A DNA stretch of 64,000 nt, taken from NCBI GenBank assembly GCA_002699145.1, contig PABK01000058.1, positions 116,427 to 180,426 on the forward strand, given 5' to 3'. The notes beneath the pieces were generated by a model. That model was not told the origin of the DNA. It saw only the letters and a program-made list of their open reading frames with translations, and ran no database searches. Positions within the stretch are counted from its first letter, which is position 1; every line of letters begins with the position of its first letter. The stretch comes from Halioglobus sp. (GTDB lineage: Bacteria > Pseudomonadota > Gammaproteobacteria > Pseudomonadales > Halieaceae). Both the position numbers and the translations under genes were made by a program. Below, one piece after another: positions 44,932-53,715 of this stretch.

Positions 44932-44932
44932 C

Positions 44933-45403
44933 TCAGCCGGCCGTGCGCTGCAGCAGGATGACCGGCAGCGTGCGCGCAGTACCGGCCTGGTAAACGCTGT
45001 ACTGGGGGTTGAACTCGAGCAGTCGCGCCCAGGTGGCGGCGCGCTCCTCGCCCGCCAGCTCGCGCGCGTTCACCGCTCCGGCGTAGCCGCGAAACACGAT
45101 ATGCGCCCGCGGGTTGGCACGCAGGTTGTGCACCCAGGCCGGGGCCCGCTCACCGCCCCAGTTGGAGCCCACCAGCACGAAGCCGTCCTCCACGGGCATA
45201 CAGATCAGGGCGCTCTCGCGCGGGCGTCCGGACTTTGCCCCCACGGTGCGCAACAACGCCACCGGCTGCATGGCGGTGTTCAGGTAACCGCGGCTGATGC
45301 GCAGCAGGAAGCGATCCAGAGGGGGCACCACCCGTTTCAGCAGGGCGACGACCCAGCCGGTAGCCAGGGCTTTGCGAAAGAAGTCGGTCTTGAGCAGCGA
45401 CAT
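44933..45403 (-). CDS. Deazaflavin-dependent nitroreductase-family protein (Ddn-like)
   Basis: 156 residues with the split beta-barrel family signature: LRTVGAKSGRPRESALICMP, then GFVLVGSNWGGERAPAWVHNLRANP and FNPQYSVYQAGT. Members bind F420, or flavins or lipids, and reduce quinones or other substrates. No F420 biosynthesis gene is in the window. ATG at 45403 is used. Confidence 0.85.
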   Translation of the reverse strand: MSLLKTDFFRKALATGWVVALLKRVVPPLDRFLLRISRGYLNTAMQPVALLRTVGAKSGRPRESALICMPVEDGFVLVGSNWGGERAPAWVHNLRANPRAHIVFRGYAGAVNARELAGEERAATWARLLEFNPQYSVYQAGTARTLPVILLQRTAG

Positions 45404-45465
45404 GACGCACCATGCGGGTAGCAACGGGAATCGGGTTGACGAACGACACGCGGCGCGCCGGCCCG

Positions 45466-45770
45466 CTACCAGGCCACCGCTTCACCCGCCCAGTCGACAA
45501 AGTCCAGCTCGCCGTCCGCCTCGGCGTGCTCCATGATAGCCAGTAACCGGTCGGCAACATAGGCCGGCGTGAACAACCGGTCCGGCGGTACGTTCTTCCG
45601 GAAGGGAGCGGACAGCGGCGTATCCGTGGTGCCCGGGTGAAAGGCCAGCAGTTTCACCCGGCGGGCGCGGCGCGCGTACTCGATCGCCGCGCAGCGCAAC
45701 AACATGTTCAACGCCGCCTTGGAAGCGCGGTAGCCGTACCAGGCGCCGGCACACTGCAGCCAGCGACACT
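45466..45770 (-). pseudogene. 3' fragment of an SDR gene
   Basis: Only the C-terminal part of an SDR is readable: [16 protein letters not shown], with the Y-x-x-x-K pair, then [16 protein letters not shown] and a normal C-terminus. The cofactor loop and NNAG half are missing; the frame upstream has no SDR match and runs into the promoter of the pterin dehydratase. It is a decayed CsgA-like SDR, probably cut when the neighbour arrived. Confidence 0.75.
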
Positions 45771-45855
45771 GCGCGGGCAGGCAGCCGGGGGCGCGCCCGC
45801 CGTGATGCCGGCGCGGGGCTGCCCTATACTGCAGGCATGGCAGGAGGAACGGACG

Positions 45856-46146
45856 ATGGGAATTTCCGCACTCGCGCAAGAGGCAATCGCAGGTGAATTG
45901 CAAAAAGTACCCGGCTGGGACCTGGCGCAGGGCAAGTTGCACCGCAGCTACCGCTTCGCCAACTTCGTCGAGGCTTTTGGTTTCATGACCCGGGTCGCAC
46001 TGCTGGCCGAGGCCATGGACCACCACCCCGAGTGGTCCAATGTCTACAACCGGGTGGACATCTACCTCACGACCCACGACGCCGGCGGCCTGTCCACCCG
46101 GGATTTCGAACTGGCGGCGAAAATCAACGCGCTGGAAGCGGGCTAG
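45856..46146 (+). CDS. phhB: 4a-hydroxytetrahydrobiopterin (pterin carbinolamine) dehydratase
   Basis: 96 residues with the dehydratase motif: [20 protein letters not shown], then [22 protein letters not shown]. It recycles the pterin cofactor of aromatic hydroxylases. GGAGGA lies 6-11 nt before ATG 45856. The gene is convergent with the next sulfotransferase-like gene, overlapping it by 4 nt. No phenylalanine hydroxylase is in view. Confidence 0.92.
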   Translation: MGISALAQEAIAGELQKVPGWDLAQGKLHRSYRFANFVEAFGFMTRVALLAEAMDHHPEWSNVYNRVDIYLTTHDAGGLSTRDFELAAKINALEAG

Positions 46147-47234
46147 GCGCGGCCCGGGTCGGCAGCGACAGCGCGCAGCCGGGCGGCGGTGTCCGGGTAA
46201 CTCGCCGCCAGGGCAGCGGCCTCGGCGGCCAGGAACACCCCCGCGGCGCGGCGCAGGGCCGCCGGCTCCAACCGCGCCAGCACGGCCGGCAACACCGCCA
46301 GGGCCTGCGCGCACCAGGGCTGCGCCGGCGCACGCGGGGTGTGCACCGGCAGTGGGCTGTCCAGCCGGGCGGCGAGCCAGGCGGCCTCCTCCCGCAGCCC
46401 CGCCTCGACGTCCGCGCCGACCTCGCCGTCCAGGCACAGGGGCTCTCCGGGCAGTTCCAGCAATACATTGAGGTCCTGCGGGTGGCGCGCCACACCGTGT
46501 TCGGCCACGCGTTGCCTGGGGAACGCTTCGTTGAGCGCGCGCATGAGCTGGTAGCAGGCCATGCTCATGCGCGGGTTGTCGACGGGCGAACCGGTCGCGT
46601 CATCGCGCCCCGGCGGCAGGCCCGCCGCGGCCAGGAAGGCGCCGACCAGCCCCCCCGGCTGCCGGTACAGCTCGTGGTAATTGAGCAGGCGCAACGCGCC
46701 GCCAAACCCCGCCTGCAGGTTTTCCACCTTGCGCCGCGTGCGGCCGACCAGGTCGCCGGGCTGCAGTACGACACCGGCCTTGAGGCGCTCCTGCAGCAGG
46801 CTTTCCAGGCCATCGCGCGGGCTGCGAATGCAGGCGAGGACCTGCAGTTCGTCGCAGTGCGCCGCCAGGCGCCGGCGCAGGCCCCCGGCATCGCCGCCGT
46901 CGAAGTTCTCCAGCAGTTCCGTGGACAGCAGCAGCGTGTCCCCTCCGGCCGCCAGCAGCGCGTCCAGCCAGCGGCGCCCGTGCTCGACCAGCGCCGGCAG
47001 GTCGTCGCCGAAACGCTGGCGCAGGCCGGGTATATAGCGCTGTGGTGCGGCCGCGGCGGCCAGGGTCAGCGGCAGGGAATGGTTGTCGTGCGCCTCGTCG
47101 CGCCAGACGAAAGGGGGATACTCGACACCCTCCTCGCGCCAGGGGCCGGCGCGCCGCGCGCAACTGGCCTGGATACTGGTGCTGCCGGTCTTGCTCAGGC
47201 CGGCGTGCAGCAGAATGCGACGGTAGCGACCCAC
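46143..47234 (-). CDS. Sulfotransferase-like P-loop protein
   Basis: 363 residues. The N-terminal [15 protein letters not shown] is the phosphate-loop sequence of bacterial carbohydrate-type sulfotransferases, and [17 protein letters not shown] near 135 corresponds to the 3'-phosphate motif. The C-terminal part is arginine- and alanine-rich. The acceptor is unknown. Confidence 0.7.
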   Translation of the reverse strand: MGRYRRILLHAGLSKTGSTSIQASCARRAGPWREEGVEYPPFVWRDEAHDNHSLPLTLAAAAAPQRYIPGLRQRFGDDLPALVEHGRRWLDALLAAGGDTLLLSTELLENFDGGDAGGLRRRLAAHCDELQVLACIRSPRDGLESLLQERLKAGVVLQPGDLVGRTRRKVENLQAGFGGALRLLNYHELYRQPGGLVGAFLAAAGLPPGRDDATGSPVDNPRMSMACYQLMRALNEAFPRQRVAEHGVARHPQDLNVLLELPGEPLCLDGEVGADVEAGLREEAAWLAARLDSPLPVHTPRAPAQPWCAQALAVLPAVLARLEPAALRRAAGVFLAAEAAALAASYPDTAARLRAVAADPGRA

Positions 47235-47259
47235 GCGCTGTCCCCGGCCCCGCGCCGGA

Positions 47260-47679
47260 TCAACGCTTGCCCTTGCCCTTGTGCTCGGCGCGCAGTTGGT
47301 CGAACTGCTCCTGCTGCTCCGCGGTCAACACGGCGCGCACCTCGTCGCGCGAGCCGCCGTTCTGGCGAATCTCGCGCATCTGCGCCAACTGCTCGTCGCT
47401 CAGGTCAAGCTCGTCCTTGAGGTGTTCCATGCGCCCGGCGCGCTTGTCGTGGTGCTTTTTGCGCAGCGACTTCGCCTTTTCCCGCTGCTCCGGTGTCAGC
47501 ACCGCGTGAATCTCCTTGCGCGTGTCGCCGCTCTCGCGAATCTCGCGGATCTGCTCGCGCTGCTCGTCGCTCAGGTCCAGTTCCTCGAACATGGGCCCGG
47601 GACCGCCGCGCGGGGGTTCCGCCAGCGCCAGGGGTGACAACAGGGACAGGGCCAGGGCTGCTGCGATGAGTTTTTTCAT
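47260..47679 (-). CDS. Spy/CpxP-like periplasmic protein with a duplicated unit
   Basis: 139 residues. A signal peptide (about 1-20, ALALSLLSPLALA) is followed by two copies of a helical unit: ELDLSDEQREQIREIRESGD (about 34-53) and ELDLSDEQLAQMREIRQNGG (about 90-109), each followed by a V-L-T-P/A-E-Q-R/Q motif. The LTxxQ-type motif is typical of the Spy/CpxP group, which act as periplasmic chaperones or metal/envelope stress sensors. The visible internal duplication is unusual. Confidence 0.75.
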   Translation of the reverse strand: MKKLIAAALALSLLSPLALAEPPRGGPGPMFEELDLSDEQREQIREIRESGDTRKEIHAVLTPEQREKAKSLRKKHHDKRAGRMEHLKDELDLSDEQLAQMREIRQNGGSRDEVRAVLTAEQQEQFDQLRAEHKGKGKR

Positions 47680-47700
47680 TACCGTACTCCTTCAGTGATC

Positions 47701-47727
47701 GGGTTCAGTGTTATTGGAACAGAACCC
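47701..47727. promoter_or_regulatory. Imperfect dyad upstream of the Spy-like gene
   Basis: GGGTTCAGT (47701-47709) and ACAGAACCC (47719-47727) form a partly matching inverted repeat just before the Shine-Dalgarno of the Spy-like gene. It may be an operator or a leader hairpin. Confidence 0.3.
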
Positions 47728-47782
47728 ACGGTAAACGTGCGCTGTGCCTGGTTAAGAATTGTAAATGCCGGCGGACGACGCA

Positions 47783-48727
47783 TCACGGTTCCAGCACGAC
47801 CTTGATCGCACCGGCGGCGCGGTCGGCGGCGGTGGCAAAGGCCTCCGCGGCGGCGTCCAGCGGCAGGCGGTGGGTGATCAGCAGTTGGGCCAGTTCCGGG
47901 CGGCGCGCGAGCAACTGGGCCGCCGCCTCGACGTCGCGCACCAGACCGCGGCGACCGTAGAGGAAAGAGGCGTAGATGCGCAGGCTCTTCAGGCACACGT
48001 CGGCGGCGGGCAGGCTGACGTCTTCCCAGTAGGTGGCCAGCAGCACGATGGTGCCGCCGGGGCGGCACAGCCGCGCCGCGCTGGCCAGCGCCGCGGAGTT
48101 GCCCGCGCACTCGATGACCGCGTCGTATTCCCCCTGTGGATCCAGGCCCGCGCCCAGGCGCTGCGCCACCGCTTTCTGCGCATCGTGACGCGCCGCGACG
48201 TCGACGCTGTCCAGCCAGTCGGTGAGCACCGCCGTCGCCGCCAGCCCCACCGCCCCCGCGCCGATGACCGCGACCCGGCTGCCCGGCGCCAGGTCCAGCA
48301 TGCCAATGCCGTGCACGGCTACCGCCAGCGGCTCGACCAGGCAGGCATCGGCGGCGCTGACGTTGTCCGGCAGCGGCACGATACAGCGCGGCGGCACGCG
48401 GATCTGCTCGGCCATACCGCCGTCCAGGCCCACACCGTAGAGCATGCCGGCGCCGGCGCGGCAGGAGAAGTAGTCGCCGCGCACACACATGTCGCAATGC
48501 CCGCAGGGAGCCAGGGGCTCCAGCGCCACCGCGCGGCCGTCGGCCAGCGTGCCCGCCACCTCGTGACCCAGGGTGCCGGGTATGGGGAAGCCCTGGTCGA
48601 CCATGTGCAGGTCGGAGCCGCAGATGCCGGCGGAGCGCACGTTGACCAGCACGCCCTCCCCTGCCGGTGCGGGCACCTGGACCACGTGCACCTGCCTGTC
48701 GCAGCATCGAACCGCTTTCACAATCAT
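47783..48727 (-). CDS. Zinc-dependent medium-chain alcohol dehydrogenase
   Basis: 314 residues. Catalytic zinc ligands are C36 (GICGSDLH) and H54-E55 (GTLGHEVAG), and structural zinc cysteines lie at 75, 78, 81 and 89. The Rossmann part is VAVIGAGAVGLAA near 153. The enzyme oxidises an alcohol or sugar alcohol with NAD(P); the substrate is not clear. It is a little shorter than the usual 340-350. Confidence 0.92.
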   Translation of the reverse strand: MIVKAVRCCDRQVHVVQVPAPAGEGVLVNVRSAGICGSDLHMVDQGFPIPGTLGHEVAGTLADGRAVALEPLAPCGHCDMCVRGDYFSCRAGAGMLYGVGLDGGMAEQIRVPPRCIVPLPDNVSAADACLVEPLAVAVHGIGMLDLAPGSRVAVIGAGAVGLAATAVLTDWLDSVDVAARHDAQKAVAQRLGAGLDPQGEYDAVIECAGNSAALASAARLCRPGGTIVLLATYWEDVSLPAADVCLKSLRIYASFLYGRRGLVRDVEAAAQLLARRPELAQLLITHRLPLDAAAEAFATAADRAAGAIKVVLEP

Positions 48728-48754
48728 TCTCCCGGCGCTGTTTTCCGCACGAGT

Positions 48755-49969
48755 CTAGCGCATTGCGGCGCCCAGGTACTCCTCCAGCCAGCTCGCGTAG
48801 TCGACGCGCTGCACGGCGGCGACCGCGCGGCCGAGAATTTCCGTCATCAACGCATCCTGTTCCTCGTTCAGCGCGCCAAAACCCACCGCGACGACGATAG
48901 TGAACAACGTGTGGAAGGTGAACGCGCGATACTCCTGCCAGGTCGCTGCGGCGTCCACCGGCGCGCCGTGCGCCGCGCGGCGCTCGACGTAGTAGTCGAC
49001 CAGCTCGCGTTCGTGGGCCTCCAGCAGCGGGCGCGGCAGGGAGTCGATGAGGAAGTACTGCACATCGCGCACGCCCTTGCCCCAGTGCGCCGCCTGCCAG
49101 TCGAGCATGCCCATGGCGTCACCGCTGACGAAAAAGTTGCCCAGGTGGCTGTCGCCGTGCAGCAGGGACAATGGGCCGGAGAACCAGAATTGCAGCAAAC
49201 GGTCCCAGTTGTCGATGGAACGACGGTAGGCCGCCGCCACCTCCGGCGGGATGACGCCGGGGCGCTTGTCGAGACAGGGCCGCAATGCGAGGCTGTTCAG
49301 CGCGCGCGACACCCGGCCCAGGCGCGGTGAGAGGAAGGGGTGGTAGGTCAGCGGCAGGATCGCGGCGCGCGCAACCGGGTCCAGGTGCACGTGGCAGGCG
49401 TGCAGGCACGCGAATGCGTCCAGGCAGCGCCGCACCAGCGCCAGCGAGGGTCCGCTGGCCATGTCGGGATTGACGAACAGCTCGACGCCTGGGTCCTGCC
49501 GCAGGTTTTCCTGTATCAGGTAGAAGCGCGTACCACGCCAGGCAGTGGCGTAGGTCACCGGCGTGCGCAGCGGCAGGTCGCCGGCGACATGGCGGAAAAA
49601 ATGCGATTCCAGGCGCCAGGAGCGCATGATGCCCATGAACCAGCGCGTCGCCAGCTGCTCCATGGGCAGCTTGACGAACACGCTGTCGGGCAACAGTGCC
49701 GGACCGGACTGCTCCAGGTCCAGCACCAGGTTCTGGCAGTTGCTGCTGACCGCGGGCACCGGTTGCCGGCGCACCGCGGTCACCGCCGGGGGGCGCGGCC
49801 AGGGCCGCACAGCGCCCTCGCGCAGCAGACGGTTCATGGTGTCCGCGCGGCACACCTGCTGCGGCCGAAAAGGCAGGCTGGCGCCCACCAGGTCGCCCAG
49901 GGAATCGGCGGCCAGGGCGCCCAGGCCGCGGGTCGCGGCGCTGCCGAGAGTGACTACATCGGTAAGCAT
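48755..49969 (-). CDS. Aminoglycoside-phosphotransferase-fold kinase
   Basis: 404 residues. The kinase-like catalytic motif is LLHGDSHLGNFFVSG near 270 (H-G-D...N) and the metal-binding GMLDWQ follows. Upstream, PDSVFVKLPMEQ holds the ATP-lysine region. It belongs to the APH/choline-kinase-type family, of which many members phosphorylate small alcohols and not drugs. ATG at 49969 has GGAG upstream. It is divergent from the FAD enzyme and may act on the same compound class. Confidence 0.85.
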   Translation of the reverse strand: MLTDVVTLGSAATRGLGALAADSLGDLVGASLPFRPQQVCRADTMNRLLREGAVRPWPRPPAVTAVRRQPVPAVSSNCQNLVLDLEQSGPALLPDSVFVKLPMEQLATRWFMGIMRSWRLESHFFRHVAGDLPLRTPVTYATAWRGTRFYLIQENLRQDPGVELFVNPDMASGPSLALVRRCLDAFACLHACHVHLDPVARAAILPLTYHPFLSPRLGRVSRALNSLALRPCLDKRPGVIPPEVAAAYRRSIDNWDRLLQFWFSGPLSLLHGDSHLGNFFVSGDAMGMLDWQAAHWGKGVRDVQYFLIDSLPRPLLEAHERELVDYYVERRAAHGAPVDAAATWQEYRAFTFHTLFTIVVAVGFGALNEEQDALMTEILGRAVAAVQRVDYASWLEEYLGAAMR

Positions 49970-50016
49970 GGCATCTCTCCAGAAGCGTTGTGCGGGGCAG
50001 CCAGACTGCGCTTGCC

Positions 50017-50089
50017 GCCATAGGACATTTTTCATAATATGTCCGACGAGCGACTGACACAAGCGACGCGACCGGCAGGAGCAGGGCTT
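50017..50089. promoter_or_regulatory. Promoter region of the phytoene-desaturase-like gene
   Basis: TTGCCG (50014-50019) and CATAAT (50033-50038) with an AT-rich spacer resemble a weak sigma-70 promoter, and GGACAT/ATGTCC (50023-50044) forms a 6-bp dyad over the -10. It may be a regulated promoter. Confidence 0.3.
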
Positions 50090-51727
50090 ATGACAGCAAA
50101 GAGCACGGCGGGGCGGGAACAGCAGCGCTACGATTGCATCGTGGTCGGCGCCGGCCACAACGGTCTGGCGGCGGGCCTGGTACTGGCACGCAACGGGCGA
50201 CGCGTCCTGGTGCTGGAAAAGAACAACTACGTGGGCGGCATGGGCGGTACGCGGGAAATCCTGCGCGGCTGCCGCAACGAGGTCGGTGCGAGCTGCCTGT
50301 TCCCACTGTCGGCGGAGGTCAAGGCGTATTTCGACTTCGAGTCACACGGCGTGGAGCTGATCCCGCTGCCGGTGATGGCGGTCAACCTGGTGGGCGGCGA
50401 CGGCCGCCCGCTGATTTTCTTTCGCAGCGCACTGCGCACCTCGTTCAACCTCCTGCGCCAGTTCGGACCGGGGGCGATGCTCGGCTTTGCGCGTTTTCTC
50501 AAGTTCTGCGCCTACCCGGCGCGGGTGCTGGACCGCTTCACCGCGCGCAAGGCGCCACGCCGCCTGGAAGACCTCATCGCCGAGGCCGCAACGCCGCAAC
50601 AGCGCGAACATCTGGAGCTGGCCTTCAAGGGCTCGGCCATGGACATCATCGACCGCTTTTTCCCGGACAGGGTAAAACACCGCGAGCTGCGCGCCGCGAT
50701 GGCCTTCGCCGCGGTGCAGGCGACCTACAAGGGCCCGTACACACCCGGATCGGGGCTGTGCCTGATCTACACCATGGCGCAGGAGGGCTCCGAGGGCCTG
50801 ATGCAGCGCGTCAAGGGCGGCATCGGCAGCCTGTCGGAATGCCTGGCCAGGCAGATAGAGGAACTCGGTGGCGAGGTGCACCTGAAGCAGCGTGTCGCGC
50901 GCATACTGGTGCAGGACGGGCGCGCGGCGGGCGTCGAGCTGAAAAACGGTGAGCGCCTGTACGCCGAATGCGTGGTGTCGAACCTGGACAAGCAGGCGAC
51001 CTTCAATCACCTGCTGGCCGGGCACGCGCTGGCGCAACCGGAGCAGGCGCGCGTGGATGCCTTCACCCACCGCGGCGCCTTCGTACACATGCTGTTCAAG
51101 CTGCGCGGCCTGCCGCACTGGGGCGGACGCTACGCCGCGCTGCAGCGCGTACCCCGGTCGCAATTCGGCGGCGCGATGGTGCTCGACCCCGAGGAGTTGC
51201 AACGCAGCTACGAGGCCTGCGCGGCGGGCCGGGTACCGCAACAGATGCCGCTGGCCTTCCAGATTCCCAGCGTCAATGACCCCAGCCTCGCACCGCAGGG
51301 CTATCACGTTGCCAGCGCCTACGGTTTCTACTTCCCCTGCGAGGCGGACAAGTCCCTGCGCGGCAAGCTGCGCGACGAGGTCGCGGACAAAATCATAGAT
51401 CACTGGTGCCAGTACATGCCGGACTTCCGCGAACTGATCGTCGACCAGGCCATCTTCTCCAGTGACCACTTCGCCAGCATGCACGGCGTCACCGGCGGCG
51501 ACTGGACGCACGGCCTGCTGCACCCGGACCAGATGATCGGCGAACGCTGCCTGGTGGATGGCACCGGTCACACCACACCGCTGCCGGGACTGTTCCTGTG
51601 CGGCTCGTCCTGCCACCCCGGCCCCGGCGTGACCTTCCTGCCCGGCTACAACTGCGCGCACGAGATTCTTGCCGCGCGGGCGCCGGTTACTGCAACAACA
51701 CCGGCACCAGCAGCGCGTGCAGCGTAG
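50090..51727 (+). CDS. FAD-dependent oxidoreductase of the phytoene desaturase family
   Basis: 545 residues. The N-terminal FAD motif is CIVVGAGHNGLAAGLVLA (G20-x-G22-x2-G25), then LEKNNYVGGMGGTREI. The C-terminal FAD-closing segment is LFLCGSSCHPGPGVTFLPGYN. Relatives are RetSat and CrtI-type desaturases acting on isoprenoids or fatty chains. ATG at 50090 has AGGAG upstream; ATG at 50039 is the alternative. The 3' end overlaps the convergent TetR gene by 41 nt. Confidence 0.88.
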   Translation: MTAKSTAGREQQRYDCIVVGAGHNGLAAGLVLARNGRRVLVLEKNNYVGGMGGTREILRGCRNEVGASCLFPLSAEVKAYFDFESHGVELIPLPVMAVNLVGGDGRPLIFFRSALRTSFNLLRQFGPGAMLGFARFLKFCAYPARVLDRFTARKAPRRLEDLIAEAATPQQREHLELAFKGSAMDIIDRFFPDRVKHRELRAAMAFAAVQATYKGPYTPGSGLCLIYTMAQEGSEGLMQRVKGGIGSLSECLARQIEELGGEVHLKQRVARILVQDGRAAGVELKNGERLYAECVVSNLDKQATFNHLLAGHALAQPEQARVDAFTHRGAFVHMLFKLRGLPHWGGRYAALQRVPRSQFGGAMVLDPEELQRSYEACAAGRVPQQMPLAFQIPSVNDPSLAPQGYHVASAYGFYFPCEADKSLRGKLRDEVADKIIDHWCQYMPDFRELIVDQAIFSSDHFASMHGVTGGDWTHGLLHPDQMIGERCLVDGTGHTTPLPGLFLCGSSCHPGPGVTFLPGYNCAHEILAARAPVTATTPAPAARAA

Positions 51728-52283
51728 CGCGCAGCTCCTCCTCGCCGCGGATGCGCTGGCTGGGCAGGGTGAGGAAAGACAGCAACTGGCGGTAGATCCA
51801 CTCGGTGAGCACGTCCGCAGACACCGCATCCTGCAGCATCCCGCTCGCCTGCGCCGGTTCGATCACGTAGCGCATGAGCTCGTCGCCGAAACTGAGAAAA
51901 TCCGCCGATTCCCACAGCACACTGCGCACACGGCCGGCCTCGGCGGCGACGAACACCGCGCGCAGCAAGGGGCGCCGGTTGATCGCGCGAATGGCGAACA
52001 ACAGCCCCTCCACCACCTGGTCGGGAAAGTCGTCAAAGGACTGTACACGGCGCTGGATACTGACATTGACGGCGAGCATTTCCTCCTTCATCACCGCGAG
52101 CAGCAGGTCGTCGCGGCGCGGGAAATAGCGGTACAGGGTGGAGCGCGCGATCCCGGCGCGTGCGGCGACCTCGCGCATGCCGGTGGCGTCGATGCCCTCG
52201 TGCAGGTAGCAGGCGCGCGCGGCCTCGAGAATGACGTCGACGGTGGCGGCGCGGCTGGGGCGCTTGGCGCGGTTAACGCTCAT
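51687..52283 (-). CDS. TetR-family transcriptional regulator
   Basis: 198 residues with a TetR helix-turn-helix at about 10-56 (ILEAARACYLHEGIDATGMR, then AGIARSTLYRYFPRRDDLLL). The C-terminal part is a ligand-binding helical domain. It is divergent from the sulfotransferase-DUF1214-sulfotransferase operon across a 110-nt region that holds a long dyad at 52308-52338, so it probably controls both directions. Confidence 0.92.
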   Translation of the reverse strand: MSVNRAKRPSRAATVDVILEAARACYLHEGIDATGMREVAARAGIARSTLYRYFPRRDDLLLAVMKEEMLAVNVSIQRRVQSFDDFPDQVVEGLLFAIRAINRRPLLRAVFVAAEAGRVRSVLWESADFLSFGDELMRYVIEPAQASGMLQDAVSADVLTEWIYRQLLSFLTLPSQRIRGEEELRATLHALLVPVLLQ

Positions 52284-52307
52284 AAGCTCGGTGACGACCC
52301 TGTATCG

Positions 52308-52338
52308 TTTGCCGCAGAATGGGGCATTCTTTCGCAAA
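52308..52338. promoter_or_regulatory. Nested dyad between tetR and the sulfotransferase operon
   Basis: TTTGC (52308-52312)/GCAAA (52334-52338) enclose AGAATG (52316-52321)/CATTCT (52325-52330) around GGG. Two nested inverted repeats on one axis are a typical TetR operator form. Confidence 0.6.
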
Positions 52339-52393
52339 TGACCGGGCGCGTAAAGCTGCGCCCCGCCGGCGGACGGCGCACACAAGGGTAAGG

Positions 52394-53698
52394 ATGATGA
52401 ACGACATGCAGAAAATGCGCGCAACGGACTACCAGCGCGTCCCCTGGCGCGCCGCCAACACGCTGCTGCGCGCGGCGCAAAAGGTCGGCCTGGCGCGCTT
52501 CCCGCTGGACGTGCAGCAATTGCTGGACGATGCGCGCAAGGCCACGGGACTGGATGACTTCGGCGACGAGCGCTTTCTCGAACCACTACAGGTGCTGGTG
52601 CGCTCGACCAACGAGGAGGCGCGGCTCAACCCCCTGGGCCGCTGGCTGGCCAGGAGCAACATCGAGCGCCTGCTACAGGCACGCCTGCGCGCCCAGGACC
52701 TGTTCCGGCGCCACCCGGAAATCCTCGCGCGCCGCATGCCCGACCCGGTGGTCATCGTCGGGCTGGGACGTTCCGGCACCACGCGACTGCACCGCCTGCT
52801 GGCGTCCGACCAGCGCTTCCTGCACCTGAAATCCTGGGAAAGCGTCTACCCGGTGCCCACGCCGGAGTGTTTCGCAGCGCGCGCGGCAGGCCAGCCCGAT
52901 CCGCGCATCAAGGCGCTGGACGGCGCGCTCAAGGCGGTGCTCTACACCAGCCCCCAGGTCGAGGCGGTGCACCCCCTTGGGACCCTGGAGGTGGAGGAGG
53001 AACTGGGCCTGCTGCAGCACGCGATGACCTCGCAGATCTTCGAGATCATCAACGAGCTGCCCAGCTTCGCCGAGTACATCATGACCCACGACCAGCACTA
53101 CGCCTACGAATACATGGTCGACCTGATGAAGCTGGTGTCGTGGTTCCGCGGCGACCCGCAGGACAAGCCCTGGGTGTTGAAGACGCCCCAGCACATGCAG
53201 GACACCGATGCGCTGTTGCACGTTTTCCCCGGGGCGCGCCTGATCTGCCCGCATCGCGACCCGATCAAGGTGGTGGGCTCAGTGTGCTCGACCGCCTGGA
53301 ACTCGCTGGTGCGCGACAACGACCACGTCGACCCGTACCAGGTCGGGCGCCACTGGCTGGACAAGACCGAGCGCATGCTGCACAAGAATTTCCGCGACCG
53401 GCAGCTGTGCCCGCCGCAACAGCAGTACGATGTTCTCTACGCCGACATCACCGCCGACTGGGAGCAGGCCATGCGCGGCATCTACACTTTCCTCGGCATG
53501 CCCTTCGAGGAACAGGCCCGCAGCGGCATGGCCGCGTGGCTGGACAGCAACGCCCAGCACAAGCACGGCGCGCACAAGTACAGCCTGGAGCAGTTCGGGC
53601 TGGACCGGGACGAGGTCGACGCGCGCCTGATGTTCTACCGCGAGCGCTTCGACATCCCCTACGAGACACGCAACCCACACCTGAAAGCCGAACAATAG
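52394..53698 (+). CDS. Sulfotransferase-family protein A
   Basis: 434 residues. VVIVGLGRSGTTRLHRLLA near 119-137 is the phosphosulfate-binding loop, VLKTPQHM follows, and PHRDPIKVVGS near 296 is the 3'-phosphate motif. An N-terminal extension of 110 residues (RFPLDVQQLLDDARKATGLDDFGDE) is shared with proteins B and C. It is the first gene of a TetR-controlled set with DUF1214 (18 nt later) and protein B. ATG at 52394 or 52397 fit equally. Confidence 0.9.
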   Translation: MMNDMQKMRATDYQRVPWRAANTLLRAAQKVGLARFPLDVQQLLDDARKATGLDDFGDERFLEPLQVLVRSTNEEARLNPLGRWLARSNIERLLQARLRAQDLFRRHPEILARRMPDPVVIVGLGRSGTTRLHRLLASDQRFLHLKSWESVYPVPTPECFAARAAGQPDPRIKALDGALKAVLYTSPQVEAVHPLGTLEVEEELGLLQHAMTSQIFEIINELPSFAEYIMTHDQHYAYEYMVDLMKLVSWFRGDPQDKPWVLKTPQHMQDTDALLHVFPGARLICPHRDPIKVVGSVCSTAWNSLVRDNDHVDPYQVGRHWLDKTERMLHKNFRDRQLCPPQQQYDVLYADITADWEQAMRGIYTFLGMPFEEQARSGMAAWLDSNAQHKHGAHKYSLEQFGLDRDEVDARLMFYRERFDIPYETRNPHLKAEQ

Positions 53699-53715
53699 AC
53701 TACCGAGGTAACAGC

